Shown: one piece after another, positions 26,206 to 35,196 of the stretch
Layout of the letters: each line of letters starts with the position of its first letter
Position numbering within the stretch: position 1 is the stretch's first letter
From: Candidatus Pseudobacter hemicellulosilyticus
GTDB taxonomy: Bacteria; Bacteroidota; Bacteroidia; Chitinophagales; Chitinophagaceae
Assembly: GCA_029202545.1 (NCBI GenBank)
Contig: CP119311.1
Location: 6,510,001 to 6,574,000 of the forward strand
Length of the DNA: 64,000 nucleotides
Reading direction: 5' to 3'
Made by a program: the position numbers and the translations under genes
Notes under the pieces: generated by a model
What the model saw: the letters and a program-made list of their open reading frames with translations, nothing else
Told to the model about the DNA's origin: nothing
Databases searched by the model: none

Positions 26206-26994
26206 CTACCGAAGCTTTTGCTGCACCTGCTGGAATGCCGAGATGAACATTTTGAATTTATGATCGGTCTTGGACCAGGCGATCCGTTCCGTTTGCATAA
26301 AATGGAGTAGTTTGTCGTACGCTGCCTGCTGGTCCTCCTCATCAAAGAAACAGGCTTTCCATTCATCCGGCCAGTTTTCAAAAGGCACCAGCTCAAAGCC
26401 GTTGCCATACATTTTCAATGGCCCGCGCAGGCTGCGCACGTCCAGGGAATTCTTACCGGTCTTCAGGCCCCAGTCAAAATATTTCTCCCAGTACCTGAAA
26501 TGATTTTTAAGGCGGTCCACAATTTCTTCGGCTGTTTCCTTTTTCACCGGCGGAATACGCCAGCGGTTATTCTCCATGGTAAATGGATCATTGATATCGT
26601 CTTTATAGGGGCTTACGGTACCTTCAAAATAATTGACCGATTTATCCTCATTGGCGGGCTCCAGGTCCAGCGCCATTTCCTTCTCCCCTATTTTGTGTAC
26701 GTAAATTCGCCTGGCTTTACCTTTAACATTTTTCAGTACAATGTATTTACCATCCACTGACCATTCCCCATAGTCAATACTGCCCATATAGCTGGTGTAC
26801 CTGGTATCTTTCTGGAGATTGATAAAATAAGTTGGGTCAAGAACAGGATCGGCAGCGCTGCCCGTAGGCCTCGTACCGGCATTTTCCTGGTAGGTATAGA
26901 ACCAGCATTTGCTCAATTGGGCTTTTTTATCGGTACAGGCGGCTGAAAAAGTTATTACTGTCAGCAGGAGGGCGAGATAAGGGATATGCTTCAT
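26206..26994 (-). CDS. Hypothetical lipoprotein
   Basis: A 262-residue protein starting at the ATG 26994 (MKHIPY), which begins a signal peptide with lipobox SAAC (Cys20); an upstream in-frame extension to 27063 is not needed. The mature part has a lipocalin-like first half (SMGSIDYGEWSVDGKYIVLKN segments, with a Lys/Glu-rich strand) and a helical second half with conserved-looking LKTGKNSLDVRSLRGPLKMY. No family recognised. It is co-oriented with the carboxypeptidase-like gene upstream, 110 bases away. Confidence 0.75.
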   Translation of the reverse strand: MKHIPYLALLLTVITFSAACTDKKAQLSKCWFYTYQENAGTRPTGSAADPVLDPTYFINLQKDTRYTSYMGSIDYGEWSVDGKYIVLKNVKGKARRIYVHKIGEKEMALDLEPANEDKSVNYFEGTVSPYKDDINDPFTMENNRWRIPPVKKETAEEIVDRLKNHFRYWEKYFDWGLKTGKNSLDVRSLRGPLKMYGNGFELVPFENWPDEWKACFFDEEDQQAAYDKLLHFMQTERIAWSKTDHKFKMFISAFQQVQQKLR

Positions 26995-27104
26995 GTCAGG
27001 GGTTTGCAGACACAAATAAAACGAACCGCCGGGAAAATAACAAATCAGCCCCGGGATCAGCAAAGCATTGGGTTGCGTATCCCCCGGAAATAGCGCCGGG
27101 TCCT

Positions 27105-28220
27105 TTATGGCAGCACAGCCGGCTCCCGGTAATCCCAGGGCAATAGATGAGCAACTTTTTCGCTCCAGCCCCAGTATTCTGAGAGGATCAGGTTCTGCGG
27201 CGGCTGGTAGCCGCCATTGCGCTGGATGGTCACCGGCTGCTCTTCCAGCAGGGACAGCACCGAGCGCTGGAACCAGGGCTTGCGGCCTTGTTTGATATAG
27301 TGCAGGTATTCTGTTTCCTCCCTGGAATTGATGGCTGTGACCTGTAAGTAATCCTGGAAGAAAAGGACTTTGGAAGAATCATTCCGCGTGACCAGTAAGC
27401 TATCGGCCGTCATGAAGGGACGACTCACCACCGACAATGAATCCCCCGGGTGGGCAGGGTCCGGCGCCTTGCGCATCCGCTGTACTTCAAACCCTTCCTT
27501 CTTTAACCGGTCGGCATAGAGGCTGCGCATAAAATGCATCAGCGAGCCGCGGTATACTTCCTGCCGCCGTTGCAGCAGGCGGGCGGGCGGCTTTTTCTGG
27601 CCGGCCGTCAGGTCCTCAAACAGGGTATATCCCCAGAACAGCTGGGAGCGGGTATTCCAGTTATGCACAAACATTTCCAGCTGGTACTGGATCCGGTAGC
27701 CCAGGACCTTGTTCTCAATGATCAGGGGCTCGTCTGCATACACTTCCAGTGTTTTAGCAGCCTTGTTATGACGGAAGCGGAGGACTTTATAATTTTTGAT
27801 CACGCAGTTTTCTGCGGCCTTGGAATTGCCAATGAAGTTCTCCCGGAAAAAACGGCCCCAGATCCGCCAGCCGTCTTTCAGGAACGGCGATACCGTCACC
27901 GTTTCCAGCTCCATGGGTTTGGGGGATAATTCCATGTCCAGGTTCAGCGGCAGATCGGCCGCGGTAAACTGGTGTACCCGGGTGGTATACCCTACGGAAG
28001 AGAACACCAGCTCGTAGGCACCGTACGGAAGGTCCTGTAAACGGTAATGCCCGTCCGAATCCGTCATGGTCCCTTTGGATGTACCATTGAGGAACACACT
28101 CACGTTAGGAAGGGGCAAACCCGTACCTGCACTGGTCACCAACCCGGAAATGTTTTTCACAGACTGCCCCAGGCTGACCGATGACACAGTCAGGCATAGA
28201 AAAAGGTAGATATACTTCAT
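27105..28220 (-). CDS. Exported protein with carboxypeptidase-regulatory-like domain
   Basis: A 371-residue protein. After a signal peptide (residues 1-19) comes a CarboxypepD_reg-like beta-sandwich (about 22-105): ISGLVTSAGTGLPLPNVSVF, then DSDGHYRLQDLPYGAYELVFSSVGY. This module is common in Bacteroidota outer-membrane proteins. The remaining 260 residues are not TonB-receptor barrel and include many aromatic/charged strands of unknown fold. It stands 40 bases downstream of the aspartate kinase gene. It is probably periplasmic or surface-exposed; role unknown. Confidence 0.82.
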   Translation of the reverse strand: MKYIYLFLCLTVSSVSLGQSVKNISGLVTSAGTGLPLPNVSVFLNGTSKGTMTDSDGHYRLQDLPYGAYELVFSSVGYTTRVHQFTAADLPLNLDMELSPKPMELETVTVSPFLKDGWRIWGRFFRENFIGNSKAAENCVIKNYKVLRFRHNKAAKTLEVYADEPLIIENKVLGYRIQYQLEMFVHNWNTRSQLFWGYTLFEDLTAGQKKPPARLLQRRQEVYRGSLMHFMRSLYADRLKKEGFEVQRMRKAPDPAHPGDSLSVVSRPFMTADSLLVTRNDSSKVLFFQDYLQVTAINSREETEYLHYIKQGRKPWFQRSVLSLLEEQPVTIQRNGGYQPPQNLILSEYWGWSEKVAHLLPWDYREPAVLP

Positions 28221-28260
28221 CAGCGCTTTTTAAGTTTCATGCGCTGCTGAATAAGCTTTT

Positions 28261-29583
28261 TTACTCCAGATTAAACATTCCCTTATTCAACAACTGCAAG
28301 GTCTGCGTTTTGTACGATGACGGCACCAGGATGCTCACGTTGTGCCGGCTACCACCATAACTAACCATTCTCACAGGTATTGGAGTCAAAGCTTCGAATA
28401 ATTTATGCAGGACATTGGGTGTTTCAGCAATTTCGTTGCCTACCACAGAAATGATAGTGTGGTTATCTTCCACCTCAATTGTTCCGAAGGGTTCCAGTTC
28501 TTTCACAATGGCCTGAAGCTGTGCGGCACTGTCAATGGTAACAGAAACAGCCACTTCGGAAGTGGTGATCATATCTATCGGCGTGCGGTATTTTTCAAAT
28601 ACCTCGAAGATCTTACGGAGGAAACCGAAGGCCAGGAGCATGCGGCTGCTCTTGATATTGATGGCAATAATACCATCCTTGGCGGCCACGGCTTTGGCGC
28701 CTACGGAGCCAGCTTCCTGCATGATAACGGTACCGTGCGCCTCAGGCTGCATGGTATTGAGCAGTTTTACCGGCACTTTCTGCTGCTGGGCAGGCCAGAT
28801 ACAGGTGGGGTGCAGGATCTTGGCGCCAAAATAGGCCAGCTCGGCAGCTTCTTCAAAGCTGAGCTGTTCAATGGGCAACGTCTTTTTCACCACACGGGGG
28901 TCATTGTTGTGCATGCCGTCAATATCCGTCCAGATCTCGCACACGGAAGCATTGCAGGCGGCCGCCACCAGGGATGCCGTATAATCACTGCCACCCCTTT
29001 TCAGGTTGTCCACTTCGCCACGGGCGTTGCGACAGATATATCCCTGGGTGATGAATAATCTTTTATCCTTATGCAGGTCCAGCTGGTGCTGCAGTTTGGG
29101 ACGGATGCTGCTGAGCTGCGGTTCATCCTGGATATCAATGCTCATGAATTCCAGGGCGGGCAGCAGGGCATGGTCCACGCCATTTTCGGTCAGGTATACA
29201 CTGAAGAGCTTGGTAGACAACAGTTCACCCTGGGCCAGGATATCCTTGCTCAGCGCTTCACTGAAGGAGATCTTCAGGATGATATTGAGAAATTCAAAGT
29301 GTTCAGCTACAATTTGCTTCGCCTTTTGCAGACCGGCATCAGACTTGACCAGTTCCTTGATGAACGACTGGTAATGGGCTTCCAGCTTATCGATCTGTGC
29401 CTTGGCTTCCTCACGGTTACCGGCAGCCATGGCGTCTCCAATGGAGACCAGCGCATTGGTGGTACCGCTAAGGGCGCTCAATACAACAATTGTGGGTTCC
29501 GGATCTTTGGTGATCAGTTGGGCCACCTGGTGCATACGTTCCGGCTTGCCTACGGACGTGCCGCCGAACTTCATAATTTTCAT
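28261..29583 (-). CDS. lysC: Aspartate kinase
   Basis: A 440-residue monofunctional aspartokinase, the first step of lysine, threonine and methionine synthesis. The ATG at 29583 gives MKIMKFGGTSVGK, with the KFGGTS nucleotide motif at residues 5-10; the frame is open further upstream but without conserved sequence. Other segments are RGGSDYTASLVA (about 215-226), and two ACT domains occupy the C-terminal 150 residues (for example ISVVGNEIAETPNVLHKLFEAL), which normally mediate feedback inhibition by amino acids. No homoserine dehydrogenase is fused. Confidence 0.94.
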   Translation of the reverse strand: MKIMKFGGTSVGKPERMHQVAQLITKDPEPTIVVLSALSGTTNALVSIGDAMAAGNREEAKAQIDKLEAHYQSFIKELVKSDAGLQKAKQIVAEHFEFLNIILKISFSEALSKDILAQGELLSTKLFSVYLTENGVDHALLPALEFMSIDIQDEPQLSSIRPKLQHQLDLHKDKRLFITQGYICRNARGEVDNLKRGGSDYTASLVAAACNASVCEIWTDIDGMHNNDPRVVKKTLPIEQLSFEEAAELAYFGAKILHPTCIWPAQQQKVPVKLLNTMQPEAHGTVIMQEAGSVGAKAVAAKDGIIAINIKSSRMLLAFGFLRKIFEVFEKYRTPIDMITTSEVAVSVTIDSAAQLQAIVKELEPFGTIEVEDNHTIISVVGNEIAETPNVLHKLFEALTPIPVRMVSYGGSRHNVSILVPSSYKTQTLQLLNKGMFNLE

Positions 29584-29618
29584 ATCTGTAATATACCCTG
29601 GTCTTTTACGGGCAGGCG

Positions 29619-29626
29619 CAAAGATA
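29619..29626 (-). promoter_or_regulatory. TAnnTTTG promoter box of lysC
   Basis: TATCTTTG on the minus strand, 35 bases ahead of the ATG at 29583, in the 133-base gap after the Ldh-family gene. Confidence 0.6.
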
Positions 29627-29716
29627 AAGGTTGGAACTATATGATGGTCCACCCCCTGGAAATATACAAGGGCCTATCGGGAAACCCCTATCAATTCAAT
29701 GTTGCATCATTAAAGA

Positions 29717-30805
29717 TCAATGTGTTGGGAAAGGCAGTTCCAGCTTCTGCGCCAGCTGCTGCAGGTCCGTGACCACCGCGCCCAGCAGCGGTATACCCTG
29801 CCGGATGCGTACAGCCTCCATTTCCCTTTCCGGATCGCCGGGGATCAGGACGGCTTCCTCACCGGCCACGGGGCGGGCGCTGCGGAAGCGGGTGATCCAT
29901 TTGTCCATATGCTGTTTGAAGTCTTCGGCAGGCCGGAAGGCGTCCACCCGCATGGCGCCGAAGAAATGGCCGATGCCATTACCGGGCATATTTTCAGGCA
30001 TGGGCACATAGGCGGGGAAAGGCGGTACCCAGGGGCCGTAATTGGCGCCGCTGAGGACGGCTGAGAAGATATCCACTACTGCCCCTAATGCATAGCCTTT
30101 GTGGCTGCCGTGTTCCCGGTCGCCGCCCAGGGGCAGCAACGCACCGCCGGTCTTCAGCTCATGGGCATTGGTGGTGGGCTGGCCTTCTTTATCCTGCACC
30201 CAGCCCAGCGGGGCTTCCAGGTTCTTACGTTGCAGGATCTCCAGCTTGCCATTGGCGGCTGTGGTGGTGGCCAGGTCGGCCACAAAAGGCGGCTGCCCGC
30301 CTGCCGGGATAGCCACACAGATGGGATTGGTGCCCAGCAAACGCTCCGCCGAGAAGGTGGGCGCTACCAGGGCGCTGGCATTGGTCATGGAGATCCCGAT
30401 CATGTCCTGGGCCAGGGCCATCATAGCATGATAGCCGGCAATGCCGAAGTGGTTGCTGTTCTGTACGCTCACCCAGCCAGTGCCTACCTGCCGGGCCTTG
30501 TCGATGGCCACCTGCATAGCATAGGGCGCCACCACCAGTCCCAGTCCGCTGTCCCCGTCCACTACGGCCGTGGAAGGCGTTTCATGGATGACGCGGAGCT
30601 GTGGGCGGGCATTGACCCTTTTGGCTTCCCAGAGACGCACGTATCCCGTCAGGCGGGCTACGCCGTGGGAGTCCACACCCCGGAGATCGGCAGACAATAA
30701 AACTTTGGCGGCTGTTTCCGCATCGGCATCGGGACAGCCGATGCTGCGGAAAACGGATTGGGTGAACTGTAACAGTTCTTCATAAGAGAATACTTCGGAC
30801 GACAT
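29717..30805 (-). CDS. Ldh-family (malate/L-lactate/ureidoglycolate) NAD(P)-dependent oxidoreductase
   Basis: A 362-residue member of the Ldh_2 (YlbC/malate-lactate dehydrogenase) family, a fold distinct from Rossmann dehydrogenases, oxidising 2-hydroxyacids. The catalytic histidine is in DSHGVARL (about residue 48), followed by NSNHFGIAGYH (about 115-125), the LATTTAANGKL segment and SHKGYALGAVVDIF. It is full length and has no signal peptide. A promoter box at 30810-30817 lies just upstream. The substrate cannot be assigned from the sequence. Confidence 0.9.
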   Translation of the reverse strand: MSSEVFSYEELLQFTQSVFRSIGCPDADAETAAKVLLSADLRGVDSHGVARLTGYVRLWEAKRVNARPQLRVIHETPSTAVVDGDSGLGLVVAPYAMQVAIDKARQVGTGWVSVQNSNHFGIAGYHAMMALAQDMIGISMTNASALVAPTFSAERLLGTNPICVAIPAGGQPPFVADLATTTAANGKLEILQRKNLEAPLGWVQDKEGQPTTNAHELKTGGALLPLGGDREHGSHKGYALGAVVDIFSAVLSGANYGPWVPPFPAYVPMPENMPGNGIGHFFGAMRVDAFRPAEDFKQHMDKWITRFRSARPVAGEEAVLIPGDPEREMEAVRIRQGIPLLGAVVTDLQQLAQKLELPFPTH

Positions 30806-30809
30806 GCCG

Positions 30810-30817
30810 CAAAAGTA
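30810..30817 (-). promoter_or_regulatory. TAnnTTTG promoter box of the Ldh-family gene
   Basis: TACTTTTG on the minus strand, only four bases ahead of the ATG at 30805, which would give a nearly leaderless transcript. The start could therefore be slightly further inside the gene. Confidence 0.5.
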
Positions 30818-31013
30818 ACGGTAAAAAAGGAATGCTGCCCCTTGCAGCTTAGCTGCGGTGCAACAGTGATCCCGGCAAGGGCTTGCAAAAATGGCTGCAT
30901 AGCAGCAGAAGCACGTATTTCAGGGACTACCAATGCAAGGACGCCCGCTAACCCAGGCAACAAAAAACTGTTGCAGTGGTTGCAGGCTGCTGTCCACTGT
31001 TGTTTTATCGGCC

Positions 31014-31059
31014 ATACAAAAGAGGCCAGCTCAAAAGCATGAGCTGGCCTCTTTTGTAT
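31014..31059 (-). terminator. Long perfect hairpin, terminator of the Gfo/Idh operon
   Basis: A 19-base perfect inverted repeat: 31014-31032 pairs with 31041-31059, with an eight-base loop (AAAAGCAT). The minus-strand copy ends CTCTTTTGTAT, ten bases after the stop of the oxidoreductase gene. The hairpin is nearly symmetric, so it could stop transcription from both sides. The rest of the gap 30806-31068 shows nothing recognisable. Confidence 0.82.
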
Positions 31060-31068
31060 AATGCGTTT

Positions 31069-32463
31069 TTAACGCAGCTTCATTTTCTCCGGATCCCACT
31101 TGATCACCTTCTGCTGAAAATAGCTGTCGTTCGCCGCCAGGCAGGGCGCCGCCGCACGAAAGCCGAACTCCGGGCCTTCAGTGACCGCCTTGCCCTTGCG
31201 CACTCCTTCCACAAAGTTCAGCCAGTGATCGGCCGATTCGGAATAACCCTGCGGAGCCGCATATTTTACAGGATCTTTTTTCTGCGACTGCTGGTCTGCT
31301 TTGGACCAGCGCTGCTCGTACTGTGTTTTCAGCGTTTCCTGCATAGCCTGCGGATAGGTAGTGACGGCATCCCAGCCCCCAAAGCCCGGTGCTTTGGGCA
31401 GGATACTATGGTTGATGATAAAATCATTACCGCCCATTTCCAGCACGCCTTCGCTGCCAATAAAACGGGTAACGCTTTTACCGCCATTGCCGCTGATGAA
31501 ATTCACGCGCAGCATCACCTGGAAAGCAGGATGCTGCGGTGTTTCCGGGTAGTTCATCACGGCCGTCATAACGTCCGGCACATTGCGGCCGTCTTTCCAA
31601 TAGCTCAGCTGACCTGATGAAAATATGGTATCCGGTCCGTAGGAATCAGTAATGGTATGAATACCCGACAGCAGGTGAACAAAGAGGTCCCCGGCCACCC
31701 CGGTGCCAAACTCTTTATAATTCCGCCACCAGAAGAATTTCTTAGGATCATACGGTGTTTTGGGCATACCGGCAATATAACGGTCCCAGTCAACCGTTTG
31801 GGGCGAACCATCGGTAGGCATGGTGTATTGCCAGGCCCCGTTAGCACTCTGCCGGTCGAAGCTGGCCTCAATGCAGTTCAGCTGGCCTATCTCTCCTGCC
31901 CTGTACAGTTCCCGGGCCTTGGCGTATACGATGCTGCTGACGCGCTGGCTACCCACCTGCATGGTCTTGCCGGACTGCTGCCGGGCCTGGATCACAGGCA
32001 GCCCCTCGCTGATCTTATGCACCATCGGCTTTTCACAATAGACGGCCTTGCCTTTTTTGAGGGCGTCAATGGAAATGCGGGCATGCCACTGATCACTGGT
32101 AGCTATGATGACGGCATCAATATCTTTTCGTTCCAGCAGTTCCCGGTAATCCTGGGTGGTGAACAGGTCTTTGCCCCATAATTCTTTAGCCCTTTCCAGC
32201 CGGCCGGTATAGAGATCGCAGACGCCAGCCAGTTCTACCCCGGGAATTTTGAGGGCGGTATCCAGGTTGGCATGGCCCATAATGCCCAGGCCAATGCAGG
32301 CAATGCGCAGTGTGTCGTTGGCAGTGATGGGCTTTTCATAGTGGAGGATGCGTTCTTCCATTTTTTCTTCATTGGCCAGTGTGGCAAAGGGGCTGGCCGA
32401 TAACAGCAGGGCAGAACCACTCAGCTGTTTGAGGAATTTCCGGCGGTGTGAGGAACCAGGCAT
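31069..32463 (-). CDS. Exported Gfo/Idh/MocA-family oxidoreductase (Tat signal)
   Basis: A 464-residue NAD(P)-dependent sugar oxidoreductase. The N-terminus has a twin-arginine signal (RRKFLKQLSG, followed by a hydrophobic stretch to about residue 30), so it should be exported folded with cofactor. The Rossmann motif GLGIMG is near residue 57, the EKP catalytic motif is in YCEKPMVHK (about 142-150), and the C-terminal alpha/beta domain has GTGVAGDLFVHLL. This secreted subfamily acts on sugars or glycosides in the periplasm. It is followed by a TIM-barrel partner gene upstream on the same strand (33 bases), so the two form a sugar-processing operon. Confidence 0.9.
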   Translation of the reverse strand: MPGSSHRRKFLKQLSGSALLLSASPFATLANEEKMEERILHYEKPITANDTLRIACIGLGIMGHANLDTALKIPGVELAGVCDLYTGRLERAKELWGKDLFTTQDYRELLERKDIDAVIIATSDQWHARISIDALKKGKAVYCEKPMVHKISEGLPVIQARQQSGKTMQVGSQRVSSIVYAKARELYRAGEIGQLNCIEASFDRQSANGAWQYTMPTDGSPQTVDWDRYIAGMPKTPYDPKKFFWWRNYKEFGTGVAGDLFVHLLSGIHTITDSYGPDTIFSSGQLSYWKDGRNVPDVMTAVMNYPETPQHPAFQVMLRVNFISGNGGKSVTRFIGSEGVLEMGGNDFIINHSILPKAPGFGGWDAVTTYPQAMQETLKTQYEQRWSKADQQSQKKDPVKYAAPQGYSESADHWLNFVEGVRKGKAVTEGPEFGFRAAAPCLAANDSYFQQKVIKWDPEKMKLR

Positions 32464-32496
32464 AAGAAAGGTATTAAGATGAAAGGATCAGTTGAT

Positions 32497-33372
32497 TTAT
32501 TTAACAGCAGCTACCTGCTGCTGGTAGAAGGTCACAATCTCCATTACATCGGGCACATTATTGGCCCAGTTGGACTCATGTTCTATGGAGAACATGCCTT
32601 TGAATTGTTGTCTTTTGAATTCGGCAAATACTTCGGGGAACCTGATCACGCCCTTGCCGGGAATGGTATCGGCGGCCTGGGGATTATTGAATGCCACTAC
32701 ATCTTTCAGGTGCGAGCCGATGATGCGGCCTTCCAGTTTTTTGAGGCAGTCCACCACATCCAGTCCGCTACGAGCCCAGTGGCCCAGGTCGGCACAGGCA
32801 TAGAGGTTAGGGTGTCCTTTCATAGCCGCTATCACGGAATCCGGGTGATCATAGGGGCTGCTGCGGGGATGGTCATGAATGGCTACCGGAATACCGTACA
32901 CTCCGGCCAGACTATCGGCAATGCCCCAGTGCGACTTGAGCGGCTCGGCCGTAATATACTGAACGCCCATGTCCCTGGCCAGCTGAAAGGTCTGCGCCCA
33001 TTCCTGGACCGATTGCGGTACCACCACGCCAAAAGCCACCATGGTCATGCCTTTGGATCGCAGCAGCTGTTTTACTTTATCCCTGCCTTCGGTTGACAGG
33101 CGGATGCCGAAAGTATCTCTGGAATCCCCGCCAATGGGCTGTCCCAGGAAGGCTTCTATGTTTTTGATGCCGGCGCTGTCCGCTTTTTCTACGGCTGTGA
33201 GGAAGGGATATACATGGAAGGTCCAGAACTGGATACCTAATTTCCAGGAACCGGTAATGGCTGTTGAATCGGTAGTAGCAGCGGCGGTCTTGTCTGCGGG
33301 CTGGTCGTTGCAGCGGACCAGGCAAAGGATCAGCAGGCAAGCAGCCGCGCTCCTGTACAGGAATGATTGCAT
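32497..33372 (-). CDS. Exported sugar phosphate isomerase/epimerase-like TIM-barrel protein
   Basis: A 291-residue protein from the ATG at 33372 (MQSFLYRSA). It begins with a lipoprotein-like signal whose cysteine is Cys21 in LVRC, a poor lipobox because Arg precedes the cysteine. The mature part is an AP endonuclease 2-like TIM barrel: IQFWTFHVYP, KNIEAFLG, a Glu in YITAEPLKSHW, VAIHDHPRS with histidines for metal, CADLGHW, and SIEHESNW. This resembles hydroxypyruvate isomerase or 2-keto-myo-inositol dehydratase-type enzymes. It is in an operon with the Gfo/Idh/MocA gene; substrate unknown. Confidence 0.85.
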   Translation of the reverse strand: MQSFLYRSAAACLLILCLVRCNDQPADKTAAATTDSTAITGSWKLGIQFWTFHVYPFLTAVEKADSAGIKNIEAFLGQPIGGDSRDTFGIRLSTEGRDKVKQLLRSKGMTMVAFGVVVPQSVQEWAQTFQLARDMGVQYITAEPLKSHWGIADSLAGVYGIPVAIHDHPRSSPYDHPDSVIAAMKGHPNLYACADLGHWARSGLDVVDCLKKLEGRIIGSHLKDVVAFNNPQAADTIPGKGVIRFPEVFAEFKRQQFKGMFSIEHESNWANNVPDVMEIVTFYQQQVAAVK

Positions 33373-33453
33373 GAACAACAATTGTTTGGTTGAAAAAAAA
33401 TGGATACGTGCTGCTGAAGTTACTAACAAATGAAGGAAATAAGAAGGAAGAAT

Positions 33454-33461
33454 TACATTTG
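33454..33461 (+). promoter_or_regulatory. TAnnTTTG promoter box upstream of the L,D-transpeptidase-like gene
   Basis: TACATTTG, with an A-rich region around 20 bases upstream. It would start transcription near 33467 and give a leader of about 78 bases to the ATG at 33545. Confidence 0.5.
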
Positions 33462-33544
33462 TACAGATGAAGTGCCCGTACCGGTTTCCTGCCGCCAGGA
33501 AGACTATCTGCGGGCCTTGCATCCGGCCAGAATACACTAAAAAT

Positions 33545-34846
33545 ATGCGGATGAAAAGATGGGTGCTGCTGATCCTGCTGGGCATTGGACAAGAACTGGG
33601 GGCTCAAACGGGCCGCGACCAGCTATACAGTGGTTTTGTATTGCAGGCCAAAAGGGACCTGCTGGCGCAGGACCTGCGGGAACGGACGGTGGGACGCACT
33701 TTTGCACTGACGCCGGACAGTGATAACGAGGACCGCTTTGAATCGGCCTGCCTGGCTGTGACCCAGTTCCAGCTGCGGAGCGAGGAGAGCCGCCAGGGAT
33801 TACAGAAACTCTTTGACCATTATGATTCCCTCGGTTATGATACCCGCTGGGCATTGCTGGAAGCGACCTTTGCAGTATATCCGGAGACCTTTATCAAGGA
33901 GGTGCAGCGGGTAGTCCAGACCGAAACCCATCCCAAACTCTTTGCTATCAGTGTAGTGTACCTGTACCGACAGGACACCAGTATCGACCATACCAATTCC
34001 CTCAAGATCCGGATGGTAGAGCAGTTCCCCGGTTATGATACCCTGCCCCTCCTGCTGGAGCTGGAAAAATGGCTCAACCGGTATACGCTCTATCAAAAAA
34101 TAAAAACCCCGGCCTTACCGGAGCTGTTTGCCTATAATAAGCTGGCCGGACAGAAAATGATCTATTCCTTTCAGCGCTGGGACCGGGATCAGCCTGGCAT
34201 GGCCATTGTCCAGCAGGCTGATGGCCGTTTTGCGCGTCATCCTGATGGGCGGCTGATGGTCTTTGAGCAGCTGGCGCGATCGGCTTCGGCCCTTCCCTAT
34301 TTCCTGACCAACGGCAACACGCCGCAGGGGGTGTACCGGGTCACAGGCATTGGCGTTTCCCGCAATAATTTTATCGGGCCCACGCCCAATATCCAGCTGC
34401 AGTTGCCCTATGAGGGCAAGTGGGGGAACTATTTCCAGCTGACGCCCGGCAGTCGCTGGGACAGCACACGCGCCGCCCTGGACGCCTACCAGTTGCTGCT
34501 GCCGCCGCGCTGGCGTAATTACGGCCCCATGCAGGAGGCACTCTATGCCGGTAAGATTGGCCGCCGCGAGATCATTGCCCATGGCACCACCCTGGACCCG
34601 GAATATTTTAAGGATAAGCCTTACTATCCGCTCACGCCTTCCATGGGTTGTCTCTGTGCCCGGGAATTATGGAATGGCAGTACCGGCCGCCTGCTGGTGA
34701 GTGAGCAATGGAACCTGTACAGTGCTTTTACGGCCACGCCAGGCAGTAAAGGTTACCTGATGGTACTTAATGTGGATCATGAGGACAGGCCCGTAAGCCG
34801 CGCAGACGTGGAGCGCTGGGTTGCGGAGTATGAGAAGAAAAAATAA
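33545..34846 (+). CDS. Exported L,D-transpeptidase-like protein with atypical active site
   Basis: A 433-residue protein. The ATG at 33545 begins a clean signal peptide (MRMKRWVLLILLGIGQELGAQ, cut near residue 21); an in-frame ATG at 33467 would place 26 odd residues in front and is disfavoured. The N-terminal half is helical with no known domain. The C-terminal part contains GGNTPQGVYRVTGIG-like and QLPYEGKWGNYFQLTPGS strands, then His346 (IIAHGTT) and, after 19 residues, SMGCLCARE with Cys369. This is like the L,D-transpeptidase signature H-x15-S/T-H-G-C-x-R, with Met replacing His and a wider spacing. No peptidoglycan partner is adjacent. Calling it a transpeptidase is inference. Confidence 0.7.
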   Translation: MRMKRWVLLILLGIGQELGAQTGRDQLYSGFVLQAKRDLLAQDLRERTVGRTFALTPDSDNEDRFESACLAVTQFQLRSEESRQGLQKLFDHYDSLGYDTRWALLEATFAVYPETFIKEVQRVVQTETHPKLFAISVVYLYRQDTSIDHTNSLKIRMVEQFPGYDTLPLLLELEKWLNRYTLYQKIKTPALPELFAYNKLAGQKMIYSFQRWDRDQPGMAIVQQADGRFARHPDGRLMVFEQLARSASALPYFLTNGNTPQGVYRVTGIGVSRNNFIGPTPNIQLQLPYEGKWGNYFQLTPGSRWDSTRAALDAYQLLLPPRWRNYGPMQEALYAGKIGRREIIAHGTTLDPEYFKDKPYYPLTPSMGCLCARELWNGSTGRLLVSEQWNLYSAFTATPGSKGYLMVLNVDHEDRPVSRADVERWVAEYEKKK

Positions 34847-34871
34847 CCCGCTGAAAAATTCAGCTGTTTTG

Positions 34872-34897
34872 TTTTTGGGACGAACCAAAAAGCAAAC
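34872..34897 (+). repeat. GGGACGAACC repeat copy, extended
   Basis: TTTTTGGGACGAACC followed by AAAAAGCAAAC. The core is flanked by a seven-base TTTTTGG/CCAAAAA inverted repeat, and the sequence after it matches that of the copy at 18214-18239. Confidence 0.85.
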
Positions 34898-34940
34898 GCC
34901 ACAAGCAGTAGCTGGCTGCTAACGCAAGCTATTCACAGCT

Positions 34941-34957
34941 TTTTGGGACGAACCAGA
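34941..34957 (+). repeat. GGGACGAACC repeat copy
   Basis: TTTTGGGACGAACCAGA; the core is exact at 34945-34954, but the right arm is not complementary to the left. Confidence 0.8.
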
Positions 34958-35055
34958 GAACAGCCTTAGAATAGTTGGAGTGCCACTTTGGGCTCGCCTC
35001 AAACTCCTGTCCGGACCTTGTTATTGCAGGTTTGTTCAAGCTCTCTGTAACCGCC

Positions 35056-35074
35056 TTTTTGGTTCGCCCCAAAG
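35056..35074 (-). repeat. GGGACGAACC repeat copy, one mismatch, inverted
   Basis: TTTTTGGTTCGCCCCAAAG on the plus strand; core GGTTCGCCCC is one base from GGTTCGTCCC. Confidence 0.75.
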
Positions 35075-35196
35075 TTTTATTCCGATCCTTTAAAAAGGCA
35101 TGCACTGCTTACTAAAGCCATATCTTAATTTTTTTCCCAAACTTTTCCTCCGGTCTTTTTTATCCCAGGTTTGTTCTGCTACGTAACGCATGTCTT

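Noticed and set aside
35056..35074. Possible tRNA T-arm (GGTTCGCCCC)
   Set aside because: No acceptor, D or anticodon arms around it; the loop length does not fit.
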